From DASUPK01 sp036520315 (lineage in GTDB: Bacteria > Actinomycetota > Thermoleophilia > Solirubrobacterales > 70-9): DNA of 64,000 nt. The notes under the pieces were generated by a model. That model was not told the origin of the DNA, made no database searches, and saw only the letters and a list, made by a program, of their open reading frames with translations. The stretch lies in assembly GCA_036520315.1 (NCBI GenBank), contig DATDJZ010000030.1, forward strand, positions 1 to 64,000, given 5' to 3'. Numbering within the stretch: the first letter of the stretch is position 1; every line of letters starts with the position of its first letter. Below, in pieces: positions 29,922 through 38,171 of this stretch. A program made the position numbers and the translations under genes.

Positions 29922-31000
29922 CAGGAGCCGAAGACGACCGTGTAGGTGGAGGTGTTGTTGGTCGTGATCTGCTCGCCGCTCACCGGAGTCACGACCACCT
30001 CCAGGGTCGTCTCCGTGCCCGGGGTCGGCTTGCTGGTGATCGGGATCTTCACGGTCCCCTGCTCGCCGGCGCTCAGTGCCTGGAGCTGGCCGGTGAGCTG
30101 CGTGCCGCCCAGGGTGGCCGTGACGCTGATGCCCGTCTCGTCACTGTCGCCCGAGTTGGTGAGCAGGATGTCGATCTCCTGTGCGTCGGCCGGCACGGTG
30201 TTGGTCGAATCCGGCGACAGGGTCTGACCGCCGACGGTGGTCGAGTCGAGCTGCAGGCCATGAATCCCGCCGGTGGTGGAGGCAGTTTGGCCGGTGAGCA
30301 CATTGAGCTTGGTGACCAGGGTGGTCTGGTTAAGGTAGTCGGTTGCATTGGCCGGCATGAACTTGCCGTTCGGCAGCGGCGTCCCTTCCACGCCCTCGTC
30401 ATCGAGGACGTTCTGGATCTCGGGCTTGCCGATCTGCGTCCAGAGCACGTCGCTGGCATAGAGCGAGCCCATCGCGTTGCTGATCGTCTCGATCGCGTTA
30501 GTCGTCTGCGTTCGCGCCGTGGCCTGGGGGACGCTCTCGGCGATCGAGCTGAGCGCGTCCCGCCGCAGCGTCAGCGTCTGGATGACCGCGTTCTGCGCGT
30601 CGTGCATCTGCCCCGGAGCGTCGATGTCATCGGCCCGGTCGAGGAGGGTCTGCGAAGTGTCTCGCTGCCGCAGCACCTCCTGCTGCGCGTCGAGGGAGCT
30701 CGAAGTCCCGGCCGAGCTGTTCAGCAGGTTGAAGAAGTCCTTCCCGCTCTGCTCGGACTGCTGCATGATCGTCGCGACGTCGGAGTCGTAGTTGCGGAGC
30801 GCCCGGTCGGAGCGTGCCTCCAGGCACCCCCGGATCCCGATCACGATCAGGATCAGGAAGGCGAGGCCGACTCCGACGCCGATCAGGCGTCGAACGAGAA
30901 ACTGCTGGCGTCGCCTCTGGGGCCCCCCGACCCTGCGTCTCGGGCGTTCCGGCTCTTCGTCGACGACCAACTCGTCTTGTTCCTCATCGAGGAATGCCAA
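29921..31000 (-). CDS. Membrane-anchored extracytoplasmic protein with C-terminal CARDB/Ig-like domain
   Basis: 359 residues from TTG 31000, chosen because GAGG lies about six bases before it; upstream frame is noise. Cytoplasmic basic segment (RPRRRVGGPQRRRQQFLVRR), one membrane helix at about 38-60, then a helical region of about 150 residues (DSDVATIMQQSEQSGKDFFNLLNSS) and a final beta domain of about 110 residues with VPADAQEIDILLTNSGDSDETGISVTATLGG and TTNNTSTYTV, resembling CARDB/NEW3 folds. Function unknown. It is divergent from the membrane-tailed kinase gene across a spacer that contains a dispersed repeat. Confidence 0.7.
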   Translation of the reverse strand: MAFLDEEQDELVVDEEPERPRRRVGGPQRRRQQFLVRRLIGVGVGLAFLILIVIGIRGCLEARSDRALRNYDSDVATIMQQSEQSGKDFFNLLNSSAGTSSSLDAQQEVLRQRDTSQTLLDRADDIDAPGQMHDAQNAVIQTLTLRRDALSSIAESVPQATARTQTTNAIETISNAMGSLYASDVLWTQIGKPEIQNVLDDEGVEGTPLPNGKFMPANATDYLNQTTLVTKLNVLTGQTASTTGGIHGLQLDSTTVGGQTLSPDSTNTVPADAQEIDILLTNSGDSDETGISVTATLGGTQLTGQLQALSAGEQGTVKIPITSKPTPGTETTLEVVVTPVSGEQITTNNTSTYTVVFGS

Positions 31001-31040
31001 ACCGCGCCTCAGTATGAACAGGGGTCGTGACGCATGTTTG

Positions 31041-31095
31041 CGCGAGGGTGCTCCGCAGGCGAAGCCGATGAGCAACCCGTTTAGTGGCGAAGCCG
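31041..31095 (+). repeat. Dispersed hairpin repeat, copy upstream of a kinase gene
   Basis: Plus strand: GCGAGGG, arm TGCTC, loop CGCAGGCGAAGCCGAT, arm GAGCA, then ACCCGTTT and AGTGGCGAAGCCG. It lies in the 141-base divergent spacer. The copy at 48125-48178 has the same arms and a similar loop. Confidence 0.75.
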
Positions 31096-31141
31096 GGCCA
31101 GCGACAGGATTAGGTCGTCCGGGGGCGAACTCAAACCGGCC

Positions 31142-32851
31142 ATGGTCGGTGAGGTCATCCTGGGCAGATTCCGCATCGAGAAGCGGATCGGAAGCGGCGG
31201 CTTCGGGACCGTCTATCGCGCCTGGGACGAGAGGCTGCAGCGGCCGGTGGCGGTCAAGGTGATCGACCGCGAGCACGGGGCCCCGCGCGTCACCCGCGAG
31301 GCGCAGGCGGTGGCCCGGCTCAGCCATCGCAACATCGCAACGCTCTATGAGCTGGCCACGGACGGCGAGCGTGCCTTTCTCGTCTCCGAGCTGATCGAGG
31401 GGGAGACCCTGAGATCACTCGGCCGGCGGGGCGAGCTCACCGATCGCCTGGTCGCTCGCGTCGGGGCCGACGCCGCCGCGGCACTCACCGCCGCGCACCG
31501 TGCAGGCGTCGTCCACCGCGACGTGAAGCCCGAGAACATCCTGGTCGATTCAGGCGACCAGGCGAAGCTCGTCGACTTCGGGATCGCGCGGATCGCCGGT
31601 GAGAAGACCCTGACGGCCACCGGCGCCGTGGTGGGGACGCTCGCCTACATGGCTCCCGAGCAGGCCGACGGGCTGCGGCCCGGGCCGGCCGCGGACGTCT
31701 ACTCGCTTGCCCTGACCCTTTACGAGTGCCTCTGCGGAGAGCACCCGCTGCTCCGTGAGGGGCCCGCCGCCACGGCCCGGGCGATCGGGGAGCCGATCGC
31801 ACCCCTCGCAGCCGTGCGGCCGGAGCTGCCGGAGCAGATGACCGAGGCGATCGATGCCGCGCTCGACCCGGACCCCGAGGAGCGGCCCCTGGCGTCGGAG
31901 CTCGGCTCGGCGCTCGGCGCCCGCGTCGGCGAGCTCGACGGCGAGCCTCTACCCCCGATCGCTGGGATCGACGGCGACGCCTTTCTCGAGCCACGCCGGA
32001 GCCCGGAGCTCGCCCGTTTTCTACCCGCCGCCGGGATCGCCGCCCTCGGCCTGGCTGCGCTGATCGCAAGCGGCGCCCCGGCTCCCATCGCGCTGGTCGC
32101 CCTCGGGCCGGGATTCCTGGCCCTCGGCCGGCCGCGGCCGGCGTACGCGCTCGAACTCGCCCTGGTCCTCCTCTGGCTCGTGCTCGGCGCGGGCGAGCCC
32201 GGGATCGCGGCGCTGGTCGCCGTCCTGGGTGCCCCGCTGCTCCTCGCCGCAATCGATCCGGAGGCGATCGCGCTGCCCGGACTGGCACCGGTCCTGGGTC
32301 TCATCGGCCTGGGGCCCGTCTACCCCGCCCTCGCCGGCCTGACCCGCGGCGCCGCCGGACGGGCGCTCCTCGGGGGGATCGGATACCTCTGGCTGGCGGC
32401 GTGGGAGGAGCTCGCCCACCGCACTCTGCTGCTCGGCCCGGTGGCCGACCCCCCGGCTCACTGGACCGGGTCGGCCGGCACCGCGCTCGGTGACGTGGTC
32501 GCTCCGCTCATCGACGGCTCCGTCCTGGCAGGCGCCGCCGTCTTCGCGCTCGCCGCCTGGGCGCTGCCCCTCCTGATCCGCGGCCGGACCCCGGTGCTCG
32601 ATGCCCTCGGGGCGCTGATCTGGGCGGCGGGGCTGATCTCAGCACTGAGGCTGGTGGACGGCGGCTCCAGCCCGCCCGGACTGCTCTTCGGCGCCCTGCT
32701 CGCGGCCGTGGTCGCGGCCCTGCTCACGCGGCGACTGGGCGTGGCCAGCGACCGCAAGGCCGCAGCATTTTGGAGCGAAGGGCGAAGCCCGGAGCGACTT
32801 ACGTGGGCGGCCGCAGCGGTCGCGCCTGATGCCGAAGGGGTCCGGCGGTAA
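31142..32851 (+). CDS. Serine/threonine protein kinase with polytopic membrane C-terminus
   Basis: 569 residues. Kinase domain (about 8-262) is complete: glycine loop GSGGFGTVYRAW, VAVKVI, HRDVKPENIL, VDFGIAR and APEQADG. From about 289 onward there are ten or so closely packed hydrophobic segments (e.g. FLPAAGIAALGLAALIASG, ALELALVLLWLVLGAG), with no outer sensor domain of the PASTA kind. The end, about 545-569, is soluble and odd (WSEGRSPERLTW). It precedes the fhaA-pknB operon by 71 bases and may phosphorylate FHA-protein partners, but this is inference. Confidence 0.9.
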   Translation: MVGEVILGRFRIEKRIGSGGFGTVYRAWDERLQRPVAVKVIDREHGAPRVTREAQAVARLSHRNIATLYELATDGERAFLVSELIEGETLRSLGRRGELTDRLVARVGADAAAALTAAHRAGVVHRDVKPENILVDSGDQAKLVDFGIARIAGEKTLTATGAVVGTLAYMAPEQADGLRPGPAADVYSLALTLYECLCGEHPLLREGPAATARAIGEPIAPLAAVRPELPEQMTEAIDAALDPDPEERPLASELGSALGARVGELDGEPLPPIAGIDGDAFLEPRRSPELARFLPAAGIAALGLAALIASGAPAPIALVALGPGFLALGRPRPAYALELALVLLWLVLGAGEPGIAALVAVLGAPLLLAAIDPEAIALPGLAPVLGLIGLGPVYPALAGLTRGAAGRALLGGIGYLWLAAWEELAHRTLLLGPVADPPAHWTGSAGTALGDVVAPLIDGSVLAGAAVFALAAWALPLLIRGRTPVLDALGALIWAAGLISALRLVDGGSSPPGLLFGALLAAVVAALLTRRLGVASDRKAAAFWSEGRSPERLTWAAAAVAPDAEGVRR

Positions 32852-32922
32852 CCCGAACGGGCCACTAGCATTTCGCCTCCGGCTTTCCGCGAGTCGCGGC
32901 CAACCGACCCTAGGAGCCCCCC

Positions 32923-33690
32923 ATCAGCGTTCTACGCAACCTCGAAGCCCGGATTGAGGGCCTCGTCGAAGGCGTCTTCAGCCGCGCCTTCAGCTCCGGC
33001 GTGCAGCCGGTGGAGATCGCGCGCAAGCTCGCCAAGGAGATGGACGCCCACAAGACGGCGTCTGTCCAGCGGGTCTACGTGCCGAACGAGTACACGGTTT
33101 GGCTCTGCCCCGAGGACTACGAGCGCTTCAAGGACTACGAGTCCTCGCTCGCCCAGGAGCTCAGCGGCCACCTGCTCGAGCACGCCCGCCACCACGACTA
33201 CGACCTGCTGACGCGGCCAGTGGTCCATCTCGACCAGGACGAGCGCCTGCGGCTGGGCGAGTTCGGGATTCAGACCCGCCTGGTCAGGCCCCCGCAGCGG
33301 CAGGGCGCTGAGGCGGAGCAGGGCGAGCACGGGCACACGATGGTCTACTCGGCGACCCAGGCGGAGAAGGCGCGCTCCAAGCGCCGCCCCGACGCCGCCT
33401 TCTCGGAGACCCGGGCCATCATCACGGTCGACGACCGCCGCTACGTGCTCGACGGGCCGACGGCAACCCTCGGGCGCTCGAAGGAGGCGGATTGCGTCAT
33501 CGATGACCCCAACATCTCGCGCCGGCACGCCGAGCTGCGCCGCTCGAACGTGGGGGACTGGCAGATCGTCGACCTGAACTCGACCAACGGCGTCAAGGTC
33601 AATGGCCGCCGGGTCGCCAACGCCCGTCTGTCTCCGGGCGATGAGATCACTCTCGGAACCAAGGTCTTCGCCTTCGACATCGAGCAGTGA
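32923..33690 (+). CDS. fhaA: FhaA-type protein: DUF3662 domain plus FHA domain, with an apparent ATC start codon
   Basis: 255 residues if started at ATC 32923. The DUF3662 domain (about 2-115) begins SVLRNLEARIEGLVEGVFSR directly at that codon; the FHA domain (about 165-255) has LGRSKEADCVIDDPNISRRHAEL and DLNSTNGVKVNGRRV. AGGAG (32912-32916) is six bases upstream, and an in-frame TAG at 32911 rules out a longer protein. The first canonical start is GTG 33001, which would remove the first 26 residues of the domain. FhaA homologues bind phosphothreonine on kinases and MviN-type proteins in cell-wall control. Confidence 0.9.
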   Translation: MSVLRNLEARIEGLVEGVFSRAFSSGVQPVEIARKLAKEMDAHKTASVQRVYVPNEYTVWLCPEDYERFKDYESSLAQELSGHLLEHARHHDYDLLTRPVVHLDQDERLRLGEFGIQTRLVRPPQRQGAEAEQGEHGHTMVYSATQAEKARSKRRPDAAFSETRAIITVDDRRYVLDGPTATLGRSKEADCVIDDPNISRRHAELRRSNVGDWQIVDLNSTNGVKVNGRRVANARLSPGDEITLGTKVFAFDIEQ

Positions 33691-34151
33691 ACGATCTCGA
33701 GCCGCTAGCGGTAGCGCTCAAGTTCGGCTTCCTCGCCGTGCTCTTCCTCTTCCTGTTCTGGGTGACGCGGAGCTCGTTGAAGGACCTGCGGGGCACCGCC
33801 ACCCCCGGCTACGAGACCGGCTATCACGAGGTTGCGGGAGTCGAGGCGGCCGGGACCGATGCGTTCCTGGTCGTCGATGAGGGCGGGGGCCTGAACCAAG
33901 GGGAGCATTTCGACCTCTTCGGCGGCGTCTCGCTCGGCCGCTCCGCGGACGCCGACATCCGCCTCGACGATCGCTATGCCTCAGGGATCCACGCACGTGT
34001 GTTCAGCCGTTCCGGGGCATATTTCGTCGAGGACATGAACTCGACCAACGGCACGCTCCTCAACTCGCGCGAGCTGCACGGCGAGGCCGAGCTGACGCCC
34101 GGCGACGCGATCCGGATCGGGGACACTGAGTTCCGCTTCGAGGTCTCCTGA
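33687..34151 (+). CDS. fhaB: FhaB-type FHA-domain protein
   Basis: 154 residues. One N-terminal membrane helix (about 8-27, LKFGFLAVLFLFLFWVTRSS), a linker, then an FHA domain with SLGRSADADIRLDDRYASGIHARVF and MNSTNGTLLNSREL. GTG start overlaps the fhaA stop (GTGA) and its own stop overlaps pstP. In mycobacteria the equivalent (FipA/FhaB) bridges division proteins after phosphorylation by PknA/PknB. Confidence 0.93.
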   Translation: MNDLEPLAVALKFGFLAVLFLFLFWVTRSSLKDLRGTATPGYETGYHEVAGVEAAGTDAFLVVDEGGGLNQGEHFDLFGGVSLGRSADADIRLDDRYASGIHARVFSRSGAYFVEDMNSTNGTLLNSRELHGEAELTPGDAIRIGDTEFRFEVS

Positions 34152-35413
34152 TGCTCAAAGTCGCCGAAGAGGCACACAAGACCGACACGGGGCGGCAGCG
34201 ACAGGCGAACGAGGACTCCTATTTCGCGCGCGCTCCGCTCTTCGCTGTGGCCGACGGGATGGGGGGCGCGCAGGCCGGCGAGGTCGCCTCCCGGATCGCG
34301 GCGCGCGCGTTCGAGCGGAAGCGCACTGTGAGCGCCGAGGAACCCGCGGAAGGCCAGCTCGAGGAGATCGTCCAGCAGGCGAACCGGGAGATCCACAAAC
34401 TCGCCCAGGAGGACTCCTCGCGAGCCGGCATGGGCACCACCCTGACCGCGGCGCTGCTGCGCGACGACGAGGTCGCGCTGGGCCACGTCGGCGACAGCCG
34501 CGCCTATCTGCTCCGCGGCGACCAGCTCAAGCGCCTCACCAAGGACCATTCCCTCGTCGAGGAGCTGCGCCGCCAGGGACGGCTCACCGAGGAGCAGGCC
34601 GAGGAGCACCCGCAGCGCTCGATCATCACCCGCGCCCTGGGGCCCGAGCCGAGCGTGAACGTCGACACCATGACCTTCCCGGCGCGCGACGGCGACGTCT
34701 TCCTGCTCTGCAGCGACGGCCTCACCACGATGGTCTCCGACGATCAGATCCGGGACATCCTGGTCAACTCGCGGAGCCTCAGGAGCGCCGTCAACAGGCT
34801 CGTCGACGCGGCGAATCGAGGCGGCGGCCGCGACAACATCACGGCCGTCGCCTTCCGGGTGGCGGACGCCGATGCCAAGGAGGTGGAGGAGGGGGCGACC
34901 CTGATCTCGCGCACCGCCGAGTCCGCCGGCCTGACCCGGGAGCGCATGCGCGGCGCGACCGATCGCCTCCGAGGGCAGGGCCCAACGCCGAGACCGTCAC
35001 GACGCAGACGGGCGCTCAAGTGGGCCGCCGTGATCGCCGTGATCGCCGTGATCGCTGGCGTGATCATCGCGGCGGTGCTCTTCGTGCGCTCGATCTATTT
35101 CCTCGGCACCGACGACGGGGGGAACGTTGCGGTCTACCGAGGCCTGCCGTACGAGCTGCCGCTCGGGGTGAGCCTCTACTCGAAGCAGTACTCGATCCCG
35201 GTTCAGGAGGGGGCGCTCTCGGAGGATCGTCAGCGGGCCGTCACCGGCCACACCCTGCGCAGCCAGGACGACGCCACCAGCCTGGCCACCGACATCCAGC
35301 AGCGTCCGACCGAGGGGGTGCCGCAACCCCCTCCGCCCCCGGCGCCGACCAAGAAGCAGCAGAAGAAGAACCCTGGGGGCGCCTCCAAGGGCAAGCAGGC
35401 GCAGAAGCGTTGA
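34151..35413 (+). CDS. pstP: PP2C-family serine/threonine phosphatase
   Basis: 420 residues. Catalytic domain about 1-245 with RQANEDSYFARAPLFAVADGMGGAQAGE (metal aspartates), MGTTLTAALL, GHVGDSRAYLL, CSDGLTTMVSDDQI and GRDNITAVAF. One membrane helix lies at about 288-315, then an outer region with YRGLPYELPLG and a proline-, then lysine-rich tail. It is the counter-enzyme to the PASTA kinase in the same operon. The stop overlaps the TTG start of the next gene. Confidence 0.94.
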   Translation: MLKVAEEAHKTDTGRQRQANEDSYFARAPLFAVADGMGGAQAGEVASRIAARAFERKRTVSAEEPAEGQLEEIVQQANREIHKLAQEDSSRAGMGTTLTAALLRDDEVALGHVGDSRAYLLRGDQLKRLTKDHSLVEELRRQGRLTEEQAEEHPQRSIITRALGPEPSVNVDTMTFPARDGDVFLLCSDGLTTMVSDDQIRDILVNSRSLRSAVNRLVDAANRGGGRDNITAVAFRVADADAKEVEEGATLISRTAESAGLTRERMRGATDRLRGQGPTPRPSRRRRALKWAAVIAVIAVIAGVIIAAVLFVRSIYFLGTDDGGNVAVYRGLPYELPLGVSLYSKQYSIPVQEGALSEDRQRAVTGHTLRSQDDATSLATDIQQRPTEGVPQPPPPPAPTKKQQKKNPGGASKGKQAQKR

Positions 35414-36738
35414 GCGCGCGTACCCGCGAGCTCTTCGCCCTGATCCCGGTCGCCCTCCTGGTCACGGCCGGGTTCACCGCCGTGCTGATCACCAACTCCG
35501 ATCAGCTCGGCAACCTGAGCGTGCTCTACGGCGGCTACTTCCTCGCCCTCTGCGTCGCCGTGCACATCATCATCCGGATCAGGCTCCCGGACGCCGACCC
35601 GTACCTGTTCCCGCTGGTCGCCCTGCTGGCCGCCTTCGGCATGGTGATGCTCTTCCGCCTCGACGAGGGCCTCGCCCGGGACCAGGCCAACTGGTTCGTC
35701 CTCGGCCTGATCCTCTTCTCGGCGACGATCATCTTCCTGCGCGACTACGACGTGCTCGAGCGCTACCGCTACCTGATCGCGCTCGCCGGGATCGTCCTGC
35801 TGATCCTTCCGCGCTTCCTGGGCCACGCGACTAACGACGCATTCCTGGCCGTCGACCTCGGGCCGATCACCTTCCAGCCGACCGAGCTGGCGAAGATCTG
35901 CATCGTCGTCTTCTTGGCGAGCTACCTGAACGAGAACCGGGAGGTGCTGGTGGTCGGGGCTCGCAACGTCTTCGGGCTCGTCCTGCCCCCGCTCAAGCAC
36001 CTCGGCCCGCTGCTGGTGGTCTGGGGCGCCGCGATGGTGCTGCTGGTCTTCATCCGCGACCTGGGCAGCTCGGTGATGTTCTTCGGCGCCTTCCTGGCGT
36101 TGATCTACGTCGCCACGGGCCGGCTCTCCTTCGTGATCATCGGCCTCCTGCTGTTCGTGGTCGGGGCGTGGTTCTTCGCGCAGACGGCCGCGCACATCCA
36201 GGAGCGATTCGACATCTGGCTCGATCCCTTCCAGGACCCGGGCGGCTCGGGCTATCAGCTCTCGCAGTCGATCTTCGCCCAGGCGGACGGGGGGCTGTTC
36301 GGCAGGGGACTGGGCGACTCGCTGGTGCAGCTGCCGGGCTGCAACGGCGACTTCCCCGACCGCTGCGCGATCCTGCCCGCTCCGCACACGGACTTCATCT
36401 ACGCGGTGATCGTCGATGAGCTCGGCCTCTTCGGAGGCGCGGCTGTGGTCCTGATCTACGCGCTGATCGCCGAGCGGGGCTTCAAGACCGCCATCCTGGC
36501 CGAGGACGGCTTCTCGAAGCTGCTGGCCACAGGCCTCACGGCGATCTTCGCCCTGCAGGCCTTCGTGATCATCGGCGGCGTCACCCGGGTGATCCCGCTG
36601 ACCGGCGTGACGCTGCCCTTCATCAGCTACGGGGGGAGCTCGATCATCGCCAACTTCATCCTGCTCGCCCTGCTCCTGATGATCTCGGACAAGGCCCGCC
36701 GGCGGGTGCGGCTCCAGAGCCAGACGAGGATCGGCTGA
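35410..36738 (+). CDS. rodA: SEDS-family peptidoglycan glycosyltransferase (FtsW/RodA)
   Basis: 442 residues from TTG 35410 (TTGA overlap). About ten to twelve membrane helices. SEDS features: ITFQPTELAKICIVVFLASYL (with the invariant Pro-x-Glu-x-x-Lys), RDLGSSVMFFGAF, the loop GGLFGRGLGDSLVQLPG, PAPHTDFIYAVIVDELG and GVTLPFISYGGSS. Position before pbpA in an fha-pstP-pbpA-pknB operon indicates the RodA role of the mycobacterial-type operon; FtsW is the alternative name. An extra cysteine-bearing insert (GCNGDFPDRCAILPA) lies in the outer loop. Confidence 0.93.
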   Translation: MSARTRELFALIPVALLVTAGFTAVLITNSDQLGNLSVLYGGYFLALCVAVHIIIRIRLPDADPYLFPLVALLAAFGMVMLFRLDEGLARDQANWFVLGLILFSATIIFLRDYDVLERYRYLIALAGIVLLILPRFLGHATNDAFLAVDLGPITFQPTELAKICIVVFLASYLNENREVLVVGARNVFGLVLPPLKHLGPLLVVWGAAMVLLVFIRDLGSSVMFFGAFLALIYVATGRLSFVIIGLLLFVVGAWFFAQTAAHIQERFDIWLDPFQDPGGSGYQLSQSIFAQADGGLFGRGLGDSLVQLPGCNGDFPDRCAILPAPHTDFIYAVIVDELGLFGGAAVVLIYALIAERGFKTAILAEDGFSKLLATGLTAIFALQAFVIIGGVTRVIPLTGVTLPFISYGGSSIIANFILLALLLMISDKARRRVRLQSQTRIG

Positions 36739-38171
36739 TGAACAGACAGATCATCAAGCTCTTCGGCTTCCTGCTGATTCTCTACGCCCTGCTCTTCGGG
36801 TTCACGTCGTACTGGTCGATCTTCGACTCCGATTCGCTGAAGGCCAACCAGGCCAACCGCAGGCCGCTGCTCGAGGAGCAGCAGATCAAGCGCGGCGACA
36901 TCCTCGCCGCCGACGGCTCCGTGATCGCCCGCTCCCGCCCGGTGGGCGGTGGCGACAACAAGGTTTACGTCCGTCGCTACCCGCAGGGCGCGCTGTTCGG
37001 CAACCCGATCGGCTACAGCTTCGTGACGCAGGGCCGCGTGGGCTTCGAGCTCTCCCACAACGACGAGCTGGTCGGCAACGAGACCGAGTTCCTGTCGATC
37101 CTCGACGAGCTCAGGGGACACGCCCAGGTTGGCGACAAGGTGCAGTCCTCGCTCGATCCGGCTGCGCAGGAGGCGGCCGTGAACGGGCTCGCGGGCCGTC
37201 GCGGCTCGGTCGTGGCGATCGTCCCATCAACTGGCGAGGTCCGGGCGATGGTGAGCATCCCCGAGTACGACCCCAACCAGATCCCGAAGAACTTCGCCGA
37301 GCTCAACCGCGATCAGAGCGCCCCGCTCTTCAACCGCGCGACGCAGGCGGGCTATCCGCCGGGCTCGACGATGAAGGTGGTGACGGCGACCGCGGCGCTC
37401 GACAGCGGCGAGTTCACGCCGGACTCGGTGCTCAGCGGCCGCTCGCCGCAGGAGATCGACGGCGTGCCGCTGTCGAACTCCGGCGGGGAGCAGTTCGGCG
37501 ACATCGACATGACCACTGCGCTCACCAACTCGGTCAACACCTGGTGGGCCCAGGCTGGTGAGAAGCTCGGCAAGGACACGATGTTCGAGTACATGGACCG
37601 CTTCGGCTTCGACGCCAAGCCGCGCCTCGACTACCCCAGCTTCCAGCTCGCCACCAGCGGGGTCTTCGACGGGAACAAGCTGCTGGGGCCGAGCGATCCA
37701 ATCGACATCGGCCGCGTCGCGATCGGCCAGGAGCGCCTGCGCGTGACGCCCCTGCAGATGGCGGAGGTCGCGGCGACGGTCGCCAACAACGGCGAGCTGA
37801 TGGAGCCGCGGCTCTGGTCGAGGGTGATCGATCCCGACGGGCGGGAGACCAAACTCGATCCGGCCCGTCAGAGTCGGGTGATGAGCGAGGACACCGCGGC
37901 GGAGCTCAACGAGATGATGCAGAACGTCGTTGCGGAGGGAACCGGGACCGCGGGCGCCGTCTCGGGGATCGACGTCGCCGGCAAGACGGGTACGGCCGAG
38001 ATCTCGCCGAGCGTCAACGACGCCTGGTTCATCGGCTTCGCGCCGGCCAGCGATCCGCAGATCGCGATCTCCTGCATCGTCGAGCACACCAGCGGCTTCG
38101 GCGGACCGACCTGCGGCCCGATCTTCAAGGCGGTCGCCGAGTCGATCCTGCAAGGGGACCCCGGTGGCTGA
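36738..38171 (+). CDS. pbpA: Penicillin-binding protein (class B transpeptidase, PbpA-like)
   Basis: 477 residues: N-terminal membrane anchor (about 8-27), dimerisation domain with KRGDILAADGSVIA, then transpeptidase domain with catalytic Ser210 in STMK, SVN at 265-267 and KTGT at 416-419. It crosslinks peptidoglycan with the SEDS partner encoded just upstream; ATG overlaps that gene by one base. Shorter than FtsI-type proteins, like mycobacterial PbpA. Stop lies within the first codons of pknB (8-base overlap). Confidence 0.95.
   Translation: MNRQIIKLFGFLLILYALLFGFTSYWSIFDSDSLKANQANRRPLLEEQQIKRGDILAADGSVIARSRPVGGGDNKVYVRRYPQGALFGNPIGYSFVTQGRVGFELSHNDELVGNETEFLSILDELRGHAQVGDKVQSSLDPAAQEAAVNGLAGRRGSVVAIVPSTGEVRAMVSIPEYDPNQIPKNFAELNRDQSAPLFNRATQAGYPPGSTMKVVTATAALDSGEFTPDSVLSGRSPQEIDGVPLSNSGGEQFGDIDMTTALTNSVNTWWAQAGEKLGKDTMFEYMDRFGFDAKPRLDYPSFQLATSGVFDGNKLLGPSDPIDIGRVAIGQERLRVTPLQMAEVAATVANNGELMEPRLWSRVIDPDGRETKLDPARQSRVMSEDTAAELNEMMQNVVAEGTGTAGAVSGIDVAGKTGTAEISPSVNDAWFIGFAPASDPQIAISCIVEHTSGFGGPTCGPIFKAVAESILQGDPGG

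Noticed and set aside
32765..32810. GAGCGAAGGGCGAAGCCCGG stretch at the end of the membrane-tailed kinase gene
   Set aside because: Resembles the dispersed repeat only in the GCGAAGCC segment; the conserved TGCGAGGG and ACCCGTTTG flanks are missing.
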